This document shows positions 1 through 9,267 of a stretch of DNA of 64,000 nt, piece by piece. The first letter of the stretch is position 1; each line of letters begins with the position of its first letter. Source of the stretch: Microbacterium sp. LWH7-1.2 (GTDB lineage Bacteria; Actinomycetota; Actinomycetes; Actinomycetales; Microbacteriaceae); assembly GCF_038397755.1 (NCBI RefSeq), contig NZ_CP151637.1, positions 2,232,001 to 2,296,000 on the forward strand, written 5' to 3'. The position numbers and the translations under genes are program-made. The notes beneath the pieces were generated by a model. It was not told the origin of the DNA and did not search any database. It saw nothing but the letters and a program-made list of their open reading frames with translations.

Positions 1-50
1 CTTGCGCACTGCAGACACAGTGGTCTCCCCTTTTTCGGCGCACGGCGCCG

Positions 51-137
51 TCCCAGCGGTGCGCCGAGGCGCACCGTCATCCCAGCGGCGCACCATCGAG
101 GCGCGCCGTACATCCCAGCGACGTGCGGGGGCACGTC
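51..137. repeat. Three tandem TCCCAGCG hairpin units
   Basis: The octamer TCCCAGCG occurs at 51, 80 (its first base) and 113, a period of about 29-33 bases, and each copy is followed at once by an inverted repeat. The arms are 57-65 with 68-76, 86-91 with 103-108, and 120-126 with 131-137, all perfect. The arms differ in sequence between units while base pairing is kept, which looks like selection for structure rather than for sequence. Function unknown; a small-repeat array or RNA processing sites are possible. Confidence 0.45.
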
Positions 138-337
138 GGCACTGCTGCGGCACGGGGGTACCGCGTTCCTTCGATGCGCGGGGGCGCACCACCCACCCGT
201 GGGGGGACGGGTGTCAGACTCCACGCGGTTCGGGCCGAATGGGATCCGGTTCCGCGTCCTTCCCGAAAGATGCGGAACAGGCGGAGAACCGCCGCTCGTG
301 CAGGCTATCGCTACACGCCCGGATGTGCGAAATCGAC

Positions 338-378
338 GCGCGGGACGGATGCTGCGCGCCGCCGCATCCGTCCCGCGC
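338..378. terminator. Stem-loop built from the GGATGC motif
   Basis: A perfect 15-bp stem (338-352 with 364-378) and 11-base loop. Each arm carries one copy of the over-represented ACGGATGC / GCATCCGT motif. There is no T-tract, as is usual in very GC-rich actinobacteria. It is the furthest of three consecutive stem-loops after the surface-protein gene. Confidence 0.5.
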
Positions 379-389
379 CCGACGCACGA

Positions 390-424
390 ACGAGCCCCTC
401 GTCTTTGGGGTACGAGGGGCTCGT
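390..424. terminator. Strong stem-loop, 13-bp stem
   Basis: Perfect 13-bp stem (390-402 with 412-424) with a 9-base loop, between two other strong stem-loops. Symmetric in sequence, so it could act on transcripts from either side. Confidence 0.55.
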
Positions 425-459
425 GCGCCCTTTCCGCTCACGCGGCGGGAATCGTGTGG

Positions 460-494
460 GAGAGAGCGGGGCCTTGGCGCGGCCCCGCTCTCTC
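460..494 (-). terminator. Terminator of the surface-protein gene
   Basis: Perfect 14-bp stem (460-473 with 481-494) with a 7-base loop, starting 7 bases past the stop codon of the LPxTG surface-protein gene. This is the likely primary terminator of that gene. Confidence 0.75.
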
Positions 495-500
495 TCACGT

Positions 501-3500
501 TCAGAGGGTTGCCTTGGCCTCTCCGCGACGGCGGCGGGCGACGATCAGCATCGTCGTGCCTCCGAGCAGCGCGAGCACGCTGAGAAGGACCAGGAGCGGC
601 GGCACCTGTCCGCCACCGGTCGCCGGCAGCGGCGGCTGCGCCGCGGGGCACACCTCGACCGACTGCGACGCCGAGGCGGGCTCGTCGTCCGACGGGGTGA
701 CCGTGGCGGTGTTCGGGTGCTTCGCGCATGCGCCGTCGACGGTCGACAGGTCACGCGAGTACGTGAAGACCATCTCGCCGTCGACCGCGTTGAGCACGAC
801 CTCGCCGCCGAACTCGGCCGCGGTGTCCGACACGGCGGCAGTGGCGTCCGTCGTCGCCGGCGTCACCTCCGCGAAGTCCACGTCGGCGGTCGCTTCCGCG
901 GCACCCGAGGTGCCGAGCAGCTCCTCGGCGTCCCACGTGATGTCCACCGTGTTCGTCACGGCCGTCTCGGCGGTCGCGTCGGCCAGGGTGCACTCGTACG
1001 GGAACTCGACCGTCGCGCCGGCCGGGATCACGAGGTCGTCGGTCCCGGCGACCTCGCACTCCCCACCCGGCAGAGCGTCCTCGAGGGTGATGGCCACGTC
1101 CACGTCGTTCGGGTTGGTGACCGAGATGCTGCCCCATACCGCGAAGTTCGAGTCCACGGCGGCCGTCGGCGTGACCGTCACCGTGTACGTGAATTTCGCC
1201 GACGCACCGGCACCCACCGTGGCGGAGGTGTGGTCCACCGTCTTGGTGATCGTCCAGTCGTAGTCGCGGTCGAACGAACCCTCAGCCGTCTTGCTGACGA
1301 TGAGGTCCTCGTAGTCGCAGACCGTGACGGTCTCGTCCGCCTGCTCGCCCGTCTCCTCGATCCACGCGGTGTTGGTGTAGTCGACGCAGGTGCCCGGTGT
1401 GCCGTCCAGCGTCAGCTCGTACTCGAACTCCTGCGGGCCGTCGGCCCAGTTCGCGGTGCCGAGCTCGACCGGGTTCTCCGGGTCGGTCATGTCGTCGAAC
1501 ACCGTGATGGTGTCGTTGACGAGGGTCATGTCCCAGTCGGCCTCGGTGATCGGCGCGGTGTACTCCGCGCTCGAGTCGGGGCTCGACGCCTCGTCGGCGT
1601 CCCACGTCACCGTCGCCTTGTTGGACCCCGTGATGAACGGGCCGTCCTTCGAGAAGCTGCAGGTGTACTCGAACGTCTTGGTCGAGTTCGCAGGGATCGT
1701 CGCGTCGACGCCATCGGTCACCGTGCACGAGGCACCGTCGAACGACGGCATGTCGGTCACCGTCGCCGTCACGTCCTGGTTGTTCGGGTTCGTGACGTCG
1801 ATCTCACCCTCCATCGCCCAGTCGGAGTCGGTCGCGGCGCCCGGAGTCACCTCGACGGTGTAGGTGAACGTCGCCTGACCGTTCTCGTCGACCGTCCGGA
1901 CCGTCTCATCGACGCTCTTCTCGATGTCCCACGCGTATGTGCGCGTCAGGCTCACCACGACGTTCTTCTCGATGGTCAGGTTCTCACCGGTGCAGACCTC
2001 GACGGTGGCGCTGTCGGAGAGCTCCGGCTGGGTCCTCGTCGCAGCGATCGATGCCGTGTTGTCGTATTCCTTGCACGCGCCGGCTGCGACATCGTCGCCG
2101 AGGTCACGCGAGTACTCGAACACCGTCGGCTTGGTGACGTCGGTGACGGTCTTCGGCCCGTCGAACTCAGCGGCCGTGTCGGACACGGTCACCGAGGCAT
2201 CCGTCGTCGAGGTGGGCGCGACCCCCGCGAACGTGAAGTCCGCGAACGCCTGCGTCGACCCGGCGGGGATCGCCGACGAGTCCCAGGTCACGGTCGCCGT
2301 GTTCGTGCCGGCCGTTCCCGAGGGGAGCGTGCAGCTGTACTCGACCTGCGCGGTGCCGCCGTTCTTCGGCACGGTCGGCAGTTGCAGGGTCGTGATGGTG
2401 CACTGTGCCCCGGGGATCGAGTCCGCGACGCCGGTGATCGGCACATCGATCGGGTTGGTGTTGGTGACCGTGATCACGCCCTTGACGGTGTAGCCCGAGT
2501 CGATCGGCGCCGAGGGAGTGACCGTGACGGTGTAGTCGAAGGTCGCGTTCTCACCCGGGCGCACCGTGGCGCTCGCGGGGTCGACCGTCTTCTCGATCTG
2601 CCAGTCGTAGTCGCGGACGAACGACGGGACCGCGGTCTTGGTGGCCGTCAGCGGCACACACGTCGAGGGCGGTGCGACGGTCAGCGGCTCGATGTAGCCC
2701 TTGAGGTTCTTGGACGGGTCGGCGAGCTGTCCCGTGAAGCTGCGCATGTAGGCGGTTGCGGCCGACGGCGCGGGGCAGCCCGGCTTGACGACACCGTTGG
2801 TGAGGTCGGTGACATTGATGCCGATCTCGAAGAACTGCCCGGCGGGAAGGACCTCGCCGTACGGGTTGGTGACAGGGGCGTCGTTCACCACGCTGATGAA
2901 TCCGCTGCCGTCGTACGGGACACACACGCCGGGATAGTCGTCCACCGAGGTGTAGGTGCAGGTCTGGTAGAGGACCGGCGCGCCCCCACCCTGCGTTGTG
3001 ATGACGAAGAGAACCCCGCCGTTCGTGCGGTTCGGCTGCGGCGTGCCATCCGGCGCCGTCGTCGCCCCTGCGTTGGTCACCTCGATGAGGTAGCCGCCCG
3101 TGCCGTTCTCCTGACTCCGCTCCCAGGCGAAGTCGAGGTAGTAGTTGCCGCCGACGGACTGTGCGTAGGAGTACACCCGGGCGAAGTCACCCTTGGGCGG
3201 CGTGCTTCCCGACGAGGTCCAGCCCGCCGGGTCGGAGTCGTCCTTGTTCGACGTCTGGTACGTCCCGCCCTGGGTCGCCTCGTCGTGGGCGACGTTCGTC
3301 CAGTCGTTGCCGCCACACGTGCCAGGCTCGTAGTCGGCGTCGATCTCGAACGTGCCGTTGAGCGTACAGCTCACCGCGAGGGGCGTGATCACGTCCTCCG
3401 CGGGTGCCGCAAGCGCAGCGACGGGAGCCGCCGGCTCCTCAGCCGCCGGCTCTTCCGCGGCCTCGTCGGCGGGAGCCGCGGCCTCTTCGGCGGGAGCCGC

Positions 3501-3830
3501 GGGCTCTTCGGCTGCGGGCTCTTCCGCTGCCGGCTCCTCAGCCGCGGGTTCTTCCGCGGCTGGCTCTTCCGCAGGCGGCGAGGTCGCGGCATCCGTCGAT
3601 GTCGTATCGGTCGTCGTCGCCTCTGTGGTGGCGGCGGGGTCTGTGGTCACCTCCTCCGCCGATGCCGGGGACACACCCGAGAACACGAGCGAACTCGCGA
3701 CGATCGCCGCGAGTCCCCCCACATACCAGCGGTTCTGCAGCGCGATCCTGCGCTCCTGATTCCGCTCCTGACGCATGCGGCTGCGCAGACCCTCAGACTT
3801 CGAGGCGCGCACGAAAGTACGACTGAACAT
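501..3830 (-). CDS. LPxTG-anchored surface protein with three DUF11-like repeats
   Basis: A 1,109-residue exported, probably sortase-anchored wall protein. The start chosen is the ATG preceded by AAGGG eight bases upstream; an ATG 18 codons further in is the main alternative. Residues 1-58 form a long, positively charged signal region with a hydrophobic core at about 37-52 and a likely ASA cleavage site. A Glu/Ala/Pro-rich stalk follows (about 80-140), then a globular region, then three tandem modules of about 200 residues, each opening with an RDYDW-x-I-x-KTVD-like signature and rich in NPN and TVTW motifs, typical of DUF11/isopeptide-type adhesin repeats. The C-terminus has LPATG (about 1068-1072), a hydrophobic segment and an Arg-rich tail, a classical sorting signal. 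No sortase gene is in the window. Adhesion or surface-layer role is inferred only. Confidence 0.9.
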   Translation of the reverse strand: MFSRTFVRASKSEGLRSRMRQERNQERRIALQNRWYVGGLAAIVASSLVFSGVSPASAEEVTTDPAATTEATTTDTTSTDAATSPPAEEPAAEEPAAEEPAAEEPAAEEPAAPAEEAAAPADEAAEEPAAEEPAAPVAALAAPAEDVITPLAVSCTLNGTFEIDADYEPGTCGGNDWTNVAHDEATQGGTYQTSNKDDSDPAGWTSSGSTPPKGDFARVYSYAQSVGGNYYLDFAWERSQENGTGGYLIEVTNAGATTAPDGTPQPNRTNGGVLFVITTQGGGAPVLYQTCTYTSVDDYPGVCVPYDGSGFISVVNDAPVTNPYGEVLPAGQFFEIGINVTDLTNGVVKPGCPAPSAATAYMRSFTGQLADPSKNLKGYIEPLTVAPPSTCVPLTATKTAVPSFVRDYDWQIEKTVDPASATVRPGENATFDYTVTVTPSAPIDSGYTVKGVITVTNTNPIDVPITGVADSIPGAQCTITTLQLPTVPKNGGTAQVEYSCTLPSGTAGTNTATVTWDSSAIPAGSTQAFADFTFAGVAPTSTTDASVTVSDTAAEFDGPKTVTDVTKPTVFEYSRDLGDDVAAGACKEYDNTASIAATRTQPELSDSATVEVCTGENLTIEKNVVVSLTRTYAWDIEKSVDETVRTVDENGQATFTYTVEVTPGAATDSDWAMEGEIDVTNPNNQDVTATVTDMPSFDGASCTVTDGVDATIPANSTKTFEYTCSFSKDGPFITGSNKATVTWDADEASSPDSSAEYTAPITEADWDMTLVNDTITVFDDMTDPENPVELGTANWADGPQEFEYELTLDGTPGTCVDYTNTAWIEETGEQADETVTVCDYEDLIVSKTAEGSFDRDYDWTITKTVDHTSATVGAGASAKFTYTVTVTPTAAVDSNFAVWGSISVTNPNDVDVAITLEDALPGGECEVAGTDDLVIPAGATVEFPYECTLADATAETAVTNTVDITWDAEELLGTSGAAEATADVDFAEVTPATTDATAAVSDTAAEFGGEVVLNAVDGEMVFTYSRDLSTVDGACAKHPNTATVTPSDDEPASASQSVEVCPAAQPPLPATGGGQVPPLLVLLSVLALLGGTTMLIVARRRRGEAKATL
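3421..3572 (-). repeat. EEPAA-encoding low-complexity repeat
   Basis: Degenerate 15-bp units encode repeated Glu-Glu-Pro-Ala-Ala blocks in the stalk just after the signal peptide of the surface protein. Synonymous differences between units show it is not a freshly expanded array, but copy number could still vary between strains. Confidence 0.7.
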
Positions 3831-3910
3831 TTCCTTCACCCTTGGTCGAAACGACACAGGGTGCCCCAGATGGAGCCCCTCCCAGCACGCAACGGCCAGC
3901 GAAGTAGGCG

Positions 3911-3948
3911 TCCCCAGATGATCCCCAAATGGTTCGGCGTTCTCCCCA
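3911..3948 (-). promoter_or_regulatory. Tandem TGGGGA direct repeats upstream of surface-protein gene
   Basis: On the gene strand TGGGGA occurs three times, at offsets of 11 and 21 bases, about one and two helical turns. The two copies nearest the gene lie about 80 bases upstream of the start. The same TGGGGA-N5-TGGGGA pair lies upstream of the FG-GAP protein gene at 29028-29044, suggesting one regulator for secreted surface proteins. Operator role is inferred. Confidence 0.4.
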
Positions 3949-4057
3949 AACACGAGCCGAAGCGTGTTCCCGCCGCCAAACGTATTCGCGTCACCGCTGC
4001 GCGTCAAGAACCCGAGCGAATACCGCGGGCTCCCGCGCGGATCTCCTGAGGGAACGA

Positions 4058-4089
4058 AGAAGCGGCCCGGGTCGCCCCGGGCCGCTTCT
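4058..4089 (-). terminator. Terminator after the MT0933-like gene
   Basis: Perfect 14-bp stem (4058-4071 with 4076-4089) closed by a TCGC tetraloop, 14 bases past the stop codon of the small MT0933-type gene. Confidence 0.8.
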
Positions 4090-4103
4090 CGATGGTTCCG
4101 CCG

Positions 4104-4322
4104 CTACTGGTTGCCGACCGCTCCGTCGACGTTCCCGCGGACGTCGTCGACCGTGCCGTGGTGCTCCTCGGGCACGACCTTCTTCGCGAGATCCGAGGCG
4201 CCGTCGAGAACCTTGTCGCTGATGTCCTCGGCCTGCTCGGACTTGAGGAACTCGCCGATCTTGTCCTTGTTCTGCTCGTATACGCCCTTGCCCTGGTTGA
4301 CGAGGTCGTCGAAACCGCCCAT
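4104..4322 (-). CDS. Small MT0933/Rv0909-type (antitoxin-like) protein
   Basis: A 72-residue, hydrophilic, helix-forming protein rich in Asp, Glu and Lys, with the pattern [21 protein letters not shown] and a [16 protein letters not shown] segment. This matches the MT0933/Rv0909-like family, named as antitoxins in mycobacteria; I assign it by pattern. The start has a good AGGAG element a few bases upstream, and a strong terminator follows the stop. No toxin partner is adjacent: the neighbours are tuf and the surface-protein gene, both apparently separate units. A CsbD-like stress role is an equally reasonable reading, so the antitoxin label is not a functional claim. Confidence 0.75.
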   Translation of the reverse strand: MGGFDDLVNQGKGVYEQNKDKIGEFLKSEQAEDISDKVLDGASDLAKKVVPEEHHGTVDDVRGNVDGAVGNQ

Positions 4323-4445
4323 GCTCTCTCCTTCGCACGCCGCTCCGGCGGGGCGACACGAGATCCATCTTGGCGGGACGGATGCTGCGGCGGAACCCCT
4401 GCGCGCCGTGCAGCGCCTGTCCGCGCGAGGCCTCCCTCGAACGCG

Positions 4446-4479
4446 GAGAAGCCCCCGGGATCACTCCCGGGGGCTTCTC
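4446..4479 (-). terminator. Terminator of the str operon (after tuf)
   Basis: Perfect 15-bp stem (4446-4460 with 4465-4479) with a TCAC loop, 22 bases beyond the tuf stop codon. This is the expected end point of the rpsL-rpsG-fusA-tuf transcripts. Confidence 0.85.
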
Positions 4480-4501
4480 GCAGCAGTTGCGCCGAAGAGC
4501 C

Positions 4502-5695
4502 TTACTTGATGATCTTCGTGACCGTGCCGGCGCCGACGGTGCGGCCACCCTCACGGATGGCGTAGCCGAGGCCCTCCTCCATGGCGATCGGCTGGATCAG
4601 CTCGACCGTCATGTCGGTGGTGTCGCCGGGCATGACCATCTCGGTGCCCTCGGGCAGCGTGATGACGCCGGTGACGTCGGTGGTGCGGAAGTAGAACTGC
4701 GGACGGTAGTTCGTGAAGAACGGGTTGTGACGGCCGCCCTCCTCCTTGGACAGGATGTACGCCGTGCCCTCGAAGTTGGTGTGCGGGGTGACCGAACCGG
4801 GCTTCACGACGACCTGGCCGCGCTCGACGTCGTCACGCTTGGTGCCGCGCAGGAGCAGACCACAGTTCTCGCCGGCCCAGGCCTCGTCGAGCTGCTTGTG
4901 GAACATCTCGATACCGGTGACGATCGTCTTCTGCGTCGGGCGCAGACCCACGATCTCGACCTCGGAGTTGATGGCCAGCGTGCCACGCTCGGCGCGGCCC
5001 GTGACGACCGTGCCACGGCCGGTGATGGTGAAGACGTCCTCGATGGGCATGAGGAACGGCTTGTCCTTGTCACGCACCGGGTCGGGGATCGACTCGTCGA
5101 CCGCCTCCATGAGCTCGAGGATCTTGGCGGTCCACTCGGCGTCGCCCTCGAGAGCCTTGAGGCCCGAGACGCGGACGACCGGAGCGTTGTCACCGTCGAA
5201 GTCCTGCGACGAGAGGAGCTCGCGAACCTCGAGCTCGACGAGCTCCAGGATCTCCTCGTCGTCGACCATGTCCGACTTGTTCAGCGCGACGAGCAGGTAG
5301 GGCACGCCGACCTGCTTGGCGAGCAGCACGTGCTCACGCGTCTGAGCCATCGGGCCGTCGGTGGCGGCGACCACGAGGATCGCGCCGTCCATCTGAGCGG
5401 CACCGGTGATCATGTTCTTGATGTAGTCGGCGTGACCCGGGGCGTCGACGTGGGCGTAGTGACGCTTCGGGGTCTCGTACTCGACGTGCGAGATGTTGAT
5501 CGTGATACCGCGCTGACGCTCCTCGGGAGCCGAGTCGATCGACGCGAAGTCGCGCTGCACGTTGGTGGCCGACGGGTACGTGTCGGCGAGCACCTTCGAG
5601 ATTGCGGCGGTGAGCGTGGTCTTGCCGTGGTCGACGTGACCGATCGTTCCGATGTTCACGTGCGGCTTGGTGCGCTCGAACTTGGCCTTAGCCAC
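4502..5695 (-). CDS. tuf: Elongation factor Tu
   Basis: Translational GTPase that delivers aminoacyl-tRNA to the ribosomal A site. The 397-residue product has the full family length and all hallmark boxes: G1 GHVDHGKT (residues 19-26), the DAPGHAD G3 box, and NKSD for guanine recognition, followed by the two beta-barrel domains ending in VGAGTVTKI. The start is GTG, with GAGGAGG upstream at normal spacing. It is the last gene of the str cluster, separated from fusA by about 160 bases containing a strong hairpin and probably its own promoter, which would let it be expressed above the rest of the operon. No sign of duplication or truncation. Confidence 0.98.
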   Translation of the reverse strand: MAKAKFERTKPHVNIGTIGHVDHGKTTLTAAISKVLADTYPSATNVQRDFASIDSAPEERQRGITINISHVEYETPKRHYAHVDAPGHADYIKNMITGAAQMDGAILVVAATDGPMAQTREHVLLAKQVGVPYLLVALNKSDMVDDEEILELVELEVRELLSSQDFDGDNAPVVRVSGLKALEGDAEWTAKILELMEAVDESIPDPVRDKDKPFLMPIEDVFTITGRGTVVTGRAERGTLAINSEVEIVGLRPTQKTIVTGIEMFHKQLDEAWAGENCGLLLRGTKRDDVERGQVVVKPGSVTPHTNFEGTAYILSKEEGGRHNPFFTNYRPQFYFRTTDVTGVITLPEGTEMVMPGDTTDMTVELIQPIAMEEGLGYAIREGGRTVGAGTVTKIIK

Positions 5696-5810
5696 TGGGT
5701 CCTCCTCAGGACGTTCGTGTAGAGGTTCCGGGCGCTGGTGTGCGCCGGTCGTCTACGGGGATATCTCCACCTTAGTAGAGACGGTTCTAGTGATTCTGTG
5801 TGAAGTTGTG

Positions 5811-5846
5811 CCGTCGGGATGCCTCGTCACCGAGGCATCCCGACGG
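5811..5846 (-). terminator. fusA-tuf intercistronic hairpin
   Basis: Perfect 16-bp stem (5811-5826 with 5831-5846) with a TCAC loop, immediately past the fusA stop. It has no T-tract on the gene strand, so it may be a partial terminator or a processing/stability element separating fusA from tuf. Confidence 0.65.
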
Positions 5847-5853
5847 AAAAGGG

Positions 5854-7968
5854 TTACTCGCCCTTGACCTTCTGGACGATCTCGTCGGCCACGTTGCGAG
5901 GAACCTCGGCGTAGCTGTCGAACTCCATCGAGTAGACGGCGCGGCCCGAGGTCTTCGAACGCAGGTCGCCGATGTAGCCGAACATCTCGGACAGCGGGAC
6001 CAGCGCGCGGACGACCTTGACGCCCTGGGCGTCCTCCATCGACTGGATCTGGCCACGACGCGAGTTCAGGTCGCCGATGACGTCGCCCATGTACTCCTCG
6101 GGAGTACGCACCTCGACGGCCATGAGCGGCTCGAGGATGACGGGGTTCGCCTTGCGGACGGCCTCCTTGAAGCCCATGGAGCCGGCGATCTTGAACGCCA
6201 TCTCGGACGAGTCGACGTCGTGCGACGCACCGTCCATGAGGATGGCCTTCACGCCCACCATGGGGTAGCCGGCGAGCACGCCGACGTTCATGGCGTCCTG
6301 GAAGCCCTGGTTGGTCGGCTCGATGTACTCGCGCGGGATGCGGCCACCGGTGACCTTGTTCTCGAACTCGTACGTCTTGTCGGCCGTGACCTCGAGGGGC
6401 TCGAGCGCGAACTGGATCTTCGCGAACTGGCCCGAACCACCGGTCTGCTTCTTGTGGGTGTAGTCGTGACGCTCGACGGTCTTCTTGATCGTCTCGCGGT
6501 ACGCCACCTGCGGCTTGCCGACGTTGGCCTCGACCTTGAACTCGCGCTTCATGCGGTCCACGAGGATGTCGAGGTGCAGCTCGCCCATGCCCTTGATGAC
6601 CGTCTGGCCGGTCTCGGCGTTCTGCTCGACGCGGAACGTCGGGTCTTCCTCGGCGAGCTTCTGGATCGCGAGACCCAGCTTCTCCTGATCGGCCTTGGTC
6701 TTAGGCTCGATGGCGACCTCGATGACCGGCTCCGGGAACGTCATCGACTCGAGGACGACCTGGTTGTTCGAGTCGGCGAGGGTGTCACCGGTCGTGGTGT
6801 CCTTCAGGCCGATGACCGCGTAGATGTGACCGGCGGTGACCGAGTCGACCGGCATCTCCTTGTTGGCGTGCATCTGGAAGATCTTCCCGATGCGCTCCTT
6901 CTTGCCTTTGGTCGCGTTGACGACCTGGGCGCCCGAGTCGAGGTGACCCGAGTAGACGCGGATGTAGGTCAGGCGACCGAAGAACGGGTGCGTCACGATC
7001 TTGAACGCGAGGGCCGCGAACGGCTCGTCACGGTCGGCGTGACGCTCGATGATGATCTCTTCGTCCTTCGGGTCCTTCGCCTCGATGGCGGGGACGTCGA
7101 GGGGCGACGGGAGGTAGTCCACGACGGCGTCGAGCATCGGCTGCACGCCGCGGTTCTTGAACGCCGAACCGCAGAGCACGGGGTAGAGCTCCGAGGCGAT
7201 GGTGAGCTTGCGGATCGCGGCCTTGATCTCGGCGACCGTCAGCTCCTCGCCGCCGAAGTGCTTCTCGAGAAGCTCCTCGTCGGACTCGGCGACCGTCTCG
7301 AGAAGGATCTCGCGGTACTCCGCGGCCTTGTCGGCGAGGTCGGCCGGGATCTCCTGGATCTCGTACTTGGCGCCCATGGTCACGTCGCCCTTGGCGTCGC
7401 CGGGCCACACCAGCGCGCGCATCTCGACGAGGTCGATGACACCCACGAAGTCGCTCTCCGAGCCGATGGGCAGCTGGAGCACGAGCGGCTTGGCCTTCAG
7501 GCGGTTGACGATGGTGTCGACCGTGAAGTAGAAGTCGGCGCCCAGCTTGTCCATCTTGTTGACGAAGCAGATCCGGGGCACGTCGTACTTGTCGGCCTGA
7601 CGCCACACGGTCTCGGACTGGGGCTCGACGCCCTCCTTGCCGTCGAAGACGGCGACGGCGCCGTCGAGGACGCGGAGGGAGCGCTCGACCTCGACCGTGA
7701 AGTCGACGTGGCCGGGCGTGTCGATGATGTTGATCTGGTTCTTGTTCCAGAAGCAGGTGACGGCGGCCGACGTGATCGTGATGCCGCGCTCCTGCTCCTG
7801 CTCCATCCAGTCGGTGGTGGCAGCGCCGTCGTGCGTCTCGCCGATCTTGTGGTTGACGCCCGTGTAGAACAGGATGCGCTCGGTCGTCGTCGTCTTGCCG
7901 GCATCGATGTGCGCCATGATGCCGATGTTGCGGACCTTGTTGAGGTCGGTGAGCACTTCTTGTGCCAC
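5854..7968 (-). CDS. fusA: Elongation factor G
   Basis: Ribosomal translocase GTPase that also acts in ribosome recycling. The 704-residue product matches normal family length, with G1 AHIDAGKT at residues 19-26, [13 protein letters not shown], and the C-terminal domain IV/V sequence. The start is GTG with TAAGGACA upstream. It follows rpsG after a 74-base gap that holds a strong hairpin and precedes tuf, the classic str order. Nothing in the sequence suggests the fusidic-acid-resistant paralogue; this is the single housekeeping copy seen here. Confidence 0.98.
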   Translation of the reverse strand: MAQEVLTDLNKVRNIGIMAHIDAGKTTTTERILFYTGVNHKIGETHDGAATTDWMEQEQERGITITSAAVTCFWNKNQINIIDTPGHVDFTVEVERSLRVLDGAVAVFDGKEGVEPQSETVWRQADKYDVPRICFVNKMDKLGADFYFTVDTIVNRLKAKPLVLQLPIGSESDFVGVIDLVEMRALVWPGDAKGDVTMGAKYEIQEIPADLADKAAEYREILLETVAESDEELLEKHFGGEELTVAEIKAAIRKLTIASELYPVLCGSAFKNRGVQPMLDAVVDYLPSPLDVPAIEAKDPKDEEIIIERHADRDEPFAALAFKIVTHPFFGRLTYIRVYSGHLDSGAQVVNATKGKKERIGKIFQMHANKEMPVDSVTAGHIYAVIGLKDTTTGDTLADSNNQVVLESMTFPEPVIEVAIEPKTKADQEKLGLAIQKLAEEDPTFRVEQNAETGQTVIKGMGELHLDILVDRMKREFKVEANVGKPQVAYRETIKKTVERHDYTHKKQTGGSGQFAKIQFALEPLEVTADKTYEFENKVTGGRIPREYIEPTNQGFQDAMNVGVLAGYPMVGVKAILMDGASHDVDSSEMAFKIAGSMGFKEAVRKANPVILEPLMAVEVRTPEEYMGDVIGDLNSRRGQIQSMEDAQGVKVVRALVPLSEMFGYIGDLRSKTSGRAVYSMEFDSYAEVPRNVADEIVQKVKGE

Positions 7969-8001
7969 GGGGTGTCCTTAGTTGTTGAAGGTGGTAGCTG
8001 G

Positions 8002-8034
8002 CCCGCCGCTCCCGCTGGTCGCGGGAGCGGCGGG
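8002..8034 (-). terminator. rpsG-fusA intercistronic hairpin
   Basis: Perfect 14-bp stem (8002-8015 with 8021-8034) and 5-base loop, between the rpsG stop and the fusA start. No T-tract follows. It could attenuate read-through or protect mRNA ends, changing the ratio of ribosomal protein to EF-G. Confidence 0.6.
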
Positions 8035-8042
8035 GATGCTGG

Positions 8043-8513
8043 TTACCAGCGGTAGTGCGCGAAGGCGCGGTTCGACTCGGCCATCTTGTGGGTGTCTTCG
8101 CGGCGCTTGACCGCGGCACCGAGGCCGTTCGAGGCGTCCAGGATCTCGTTCTGGAGGCGCTCGGTCATCGTCTTCTCACGACGGCCCTTGGCGTAGCTCA
8201 CGAGCCAGCGGAGGGCGAGCGTGTTGGCGCGGTGAGGCTTGACCTCGACCGGCACCTGGTAGGTCGAGCCACCGACGCGGCGCGACTTGACCTCGAGGGT
8301 CGGGCGCACGTTGTCGAGCGCCTTCTTGAGCGTGGCGACGGCGTCCTGGCCGTTCTTCGCCTCGACGCCCTTGAGGGCGGTGTACACGATCGACTCGGCG
8401 AGCGACTTCTTGCCGTCGACGAGGATCTTGTTCACGAGCTGGCTGACGATCGGAGCGCCGTAGACCGGGTCGTTGACGACGGGGCGCTTCGGGGCGGGTC
8501 CCTTACGAGGCAT
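8043..8513 (-). CDS. rpsG: 30S ribosomal protein S7
   Basis: Primary 16S rRNA-binding protein that nucleates assembly of the 30S head. The 156-residue product begins [13 protein letters not shown] and ends in the expected [14 protein letters not shown] tail, matching the usual actinobacterial length. It begins only 5 bases after the rpsL stop, with AAGATG-type spacing that suggests translational coupling to rpsL. In enterobacteria S7 represses its own operon; whether that holds here cannot be read from the sequence. Confidence 0.98.
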   Translation of the reverse strand: MPRKGPAPKRPVVNDPVYGAPIVSQLVNKILVDGKKSLAESIVYTALKGVEAKNGQDAVATLKKALDNVRPTLEVKSRRVGGSTYQVPVEVKPHRANTLALRWLVSYAKGRREKTMTERLQNEILDASNGLGAAVKRREDTHKMAESNRAFAHYRW

Positions 8514-8518
8514 CTTTC

Positions 8519-8887
8519 TCAGCCCTTCTTCGCGCCGTAGCGGCTGCGAGCCTGCTTACGGTTCTTGACTGCCTGGGTGTCGAGCGCACCGCGGACGATC
8601 TTGTAGCGGACACCGGGGAGGTCCTTCACACGACCGCCGCGGACGAGCACGAGCGAGTGCTCCTGCAGGTTGTGGCCCTCGCCCGGGATGTACGCGGTGA
8701 CCTCGGTGCCGTTGCGGAGCTTGACACGGGCGACCTTGCGCATCGCCGAGTTCGGCTTCTTCGGGGTGGTGGTGTACACACGGGTGCAGACACCCGCCTG
8801 CTGCGGGTTCGCCTTGAGCGCCGGCGCCTTGGTCTTCGAGACCTTGGGCGAGCGACCCTTGCGAACCAACTGCTGAATGGTTGGCAC
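8519..8887 (-). CDS. rpsL: 30S ribosomal protein S12
   Basis: Decoding-centre protein of the small subunit, 122 residues, starting [12 protein letters not shown] from a GTG codon with AAGGAGAG upstream. The two loops that contact the decoding site are present in ordinary form ([12 protein letters not shown] and the region [21 protein letters not shown]), so the residues usually changed in streptomycin-resistant strains look wild type. It is the first gene of the str operon. A longer in-frame reading upstream exists but lacks family support and would overlap the leader. Confidence 0.98.
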   Translation of the reverse strand: MPTIQQLVRKGRSPKVSKTKAPALKANPQQAGVCTRVYTTTPKKPNSAMRKVARVKLRNGTEVTAYIPGEGHNLQEHSLVLVRGGRVKDLPGVRYKIVRGALDTQAVKNRKQARSRYGAKKG

Positions 8888-9267
8888 GTTCTCTCCTTGT
8901 TGTGCTGCGCGGTGCCTGTCGGCTCCGCACAGGTGCTGCACGGTGACAGCGTCGTGGTCTCCCCCGCGGCATCCGGATCTTTCGATTCGTGACGCTGCGG
9001 GCTCACGCTGACCCACCGACGCGCCAGAATGACTGTCGCGCTTTCGTTGGTGGGTATGCCGTGGGGGTGGCCTGTTCGCAGGCCGTTCCCTGAGATGCGG
9101 CGCTCGCACCGGTTCCCGCACCAAGGCACGGTCGACGGCGCGCGTGAGCGCACACCCGATCCATGATACGTGGGTTTCGGGGGTCGGGCAAACGCGGAAG
9201 CACGTCGCGGGCCCGACCGACGCACGACACGCCGCAGCACGCCCCAGATCGCCGTCGGGCGTATCCC
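8888..9267 (-). other. str operon leader and upstream region
   Basis: No gene is evident. Reading on the minus strand it contains a likely promoter (9163-9191) followed by about 270 bases of untranslated leader before rpsL. The leader can form a long stem of 9011-9021 with 9045-9055 (one wobble pair) and a compact hairpin of 9069-9074 with 9079-9084. These may serve in autoregulation, but no known ribosomal-protein leader family can be asserted. Confidence 0.55.
9163..9191 (-). promoter_or_regulatory. Probable str operon promoter
   Basis: On the minus strand, TTGCCC and TATCAT are separated by 17 bases, a good match to the main vegetative sigma factor consensus. It is the best-looking promoter between the small membrane-protein gene and rpsL and points at the str operon. 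Confidence 0.5.

Larger units (their letters stand above)
1..500. other. Gene-free left edge with six hairpins
   Basis: I see no convincing coding sequence here; the open frames in this GC-rich stretch have no recognisable family and run antisense into the neighbouring surface-protein gene. What it does hold is a run of inverted repeats: three small tandem hairpins near the left end and three strong terminator-like stem-loops just downstream of the surface-protein gene. A gene ending to the left of the window could share these terminators. Confidence 0.6.

Noticed and set aside
123..4049. Very long open frame opposite the surface-protein gene
   Set aside because: Arg-rich, low-complexity translation typical of GC-rich antisense frames; the minus-strand surface protein has signal peptide, repeats and LPxTG.
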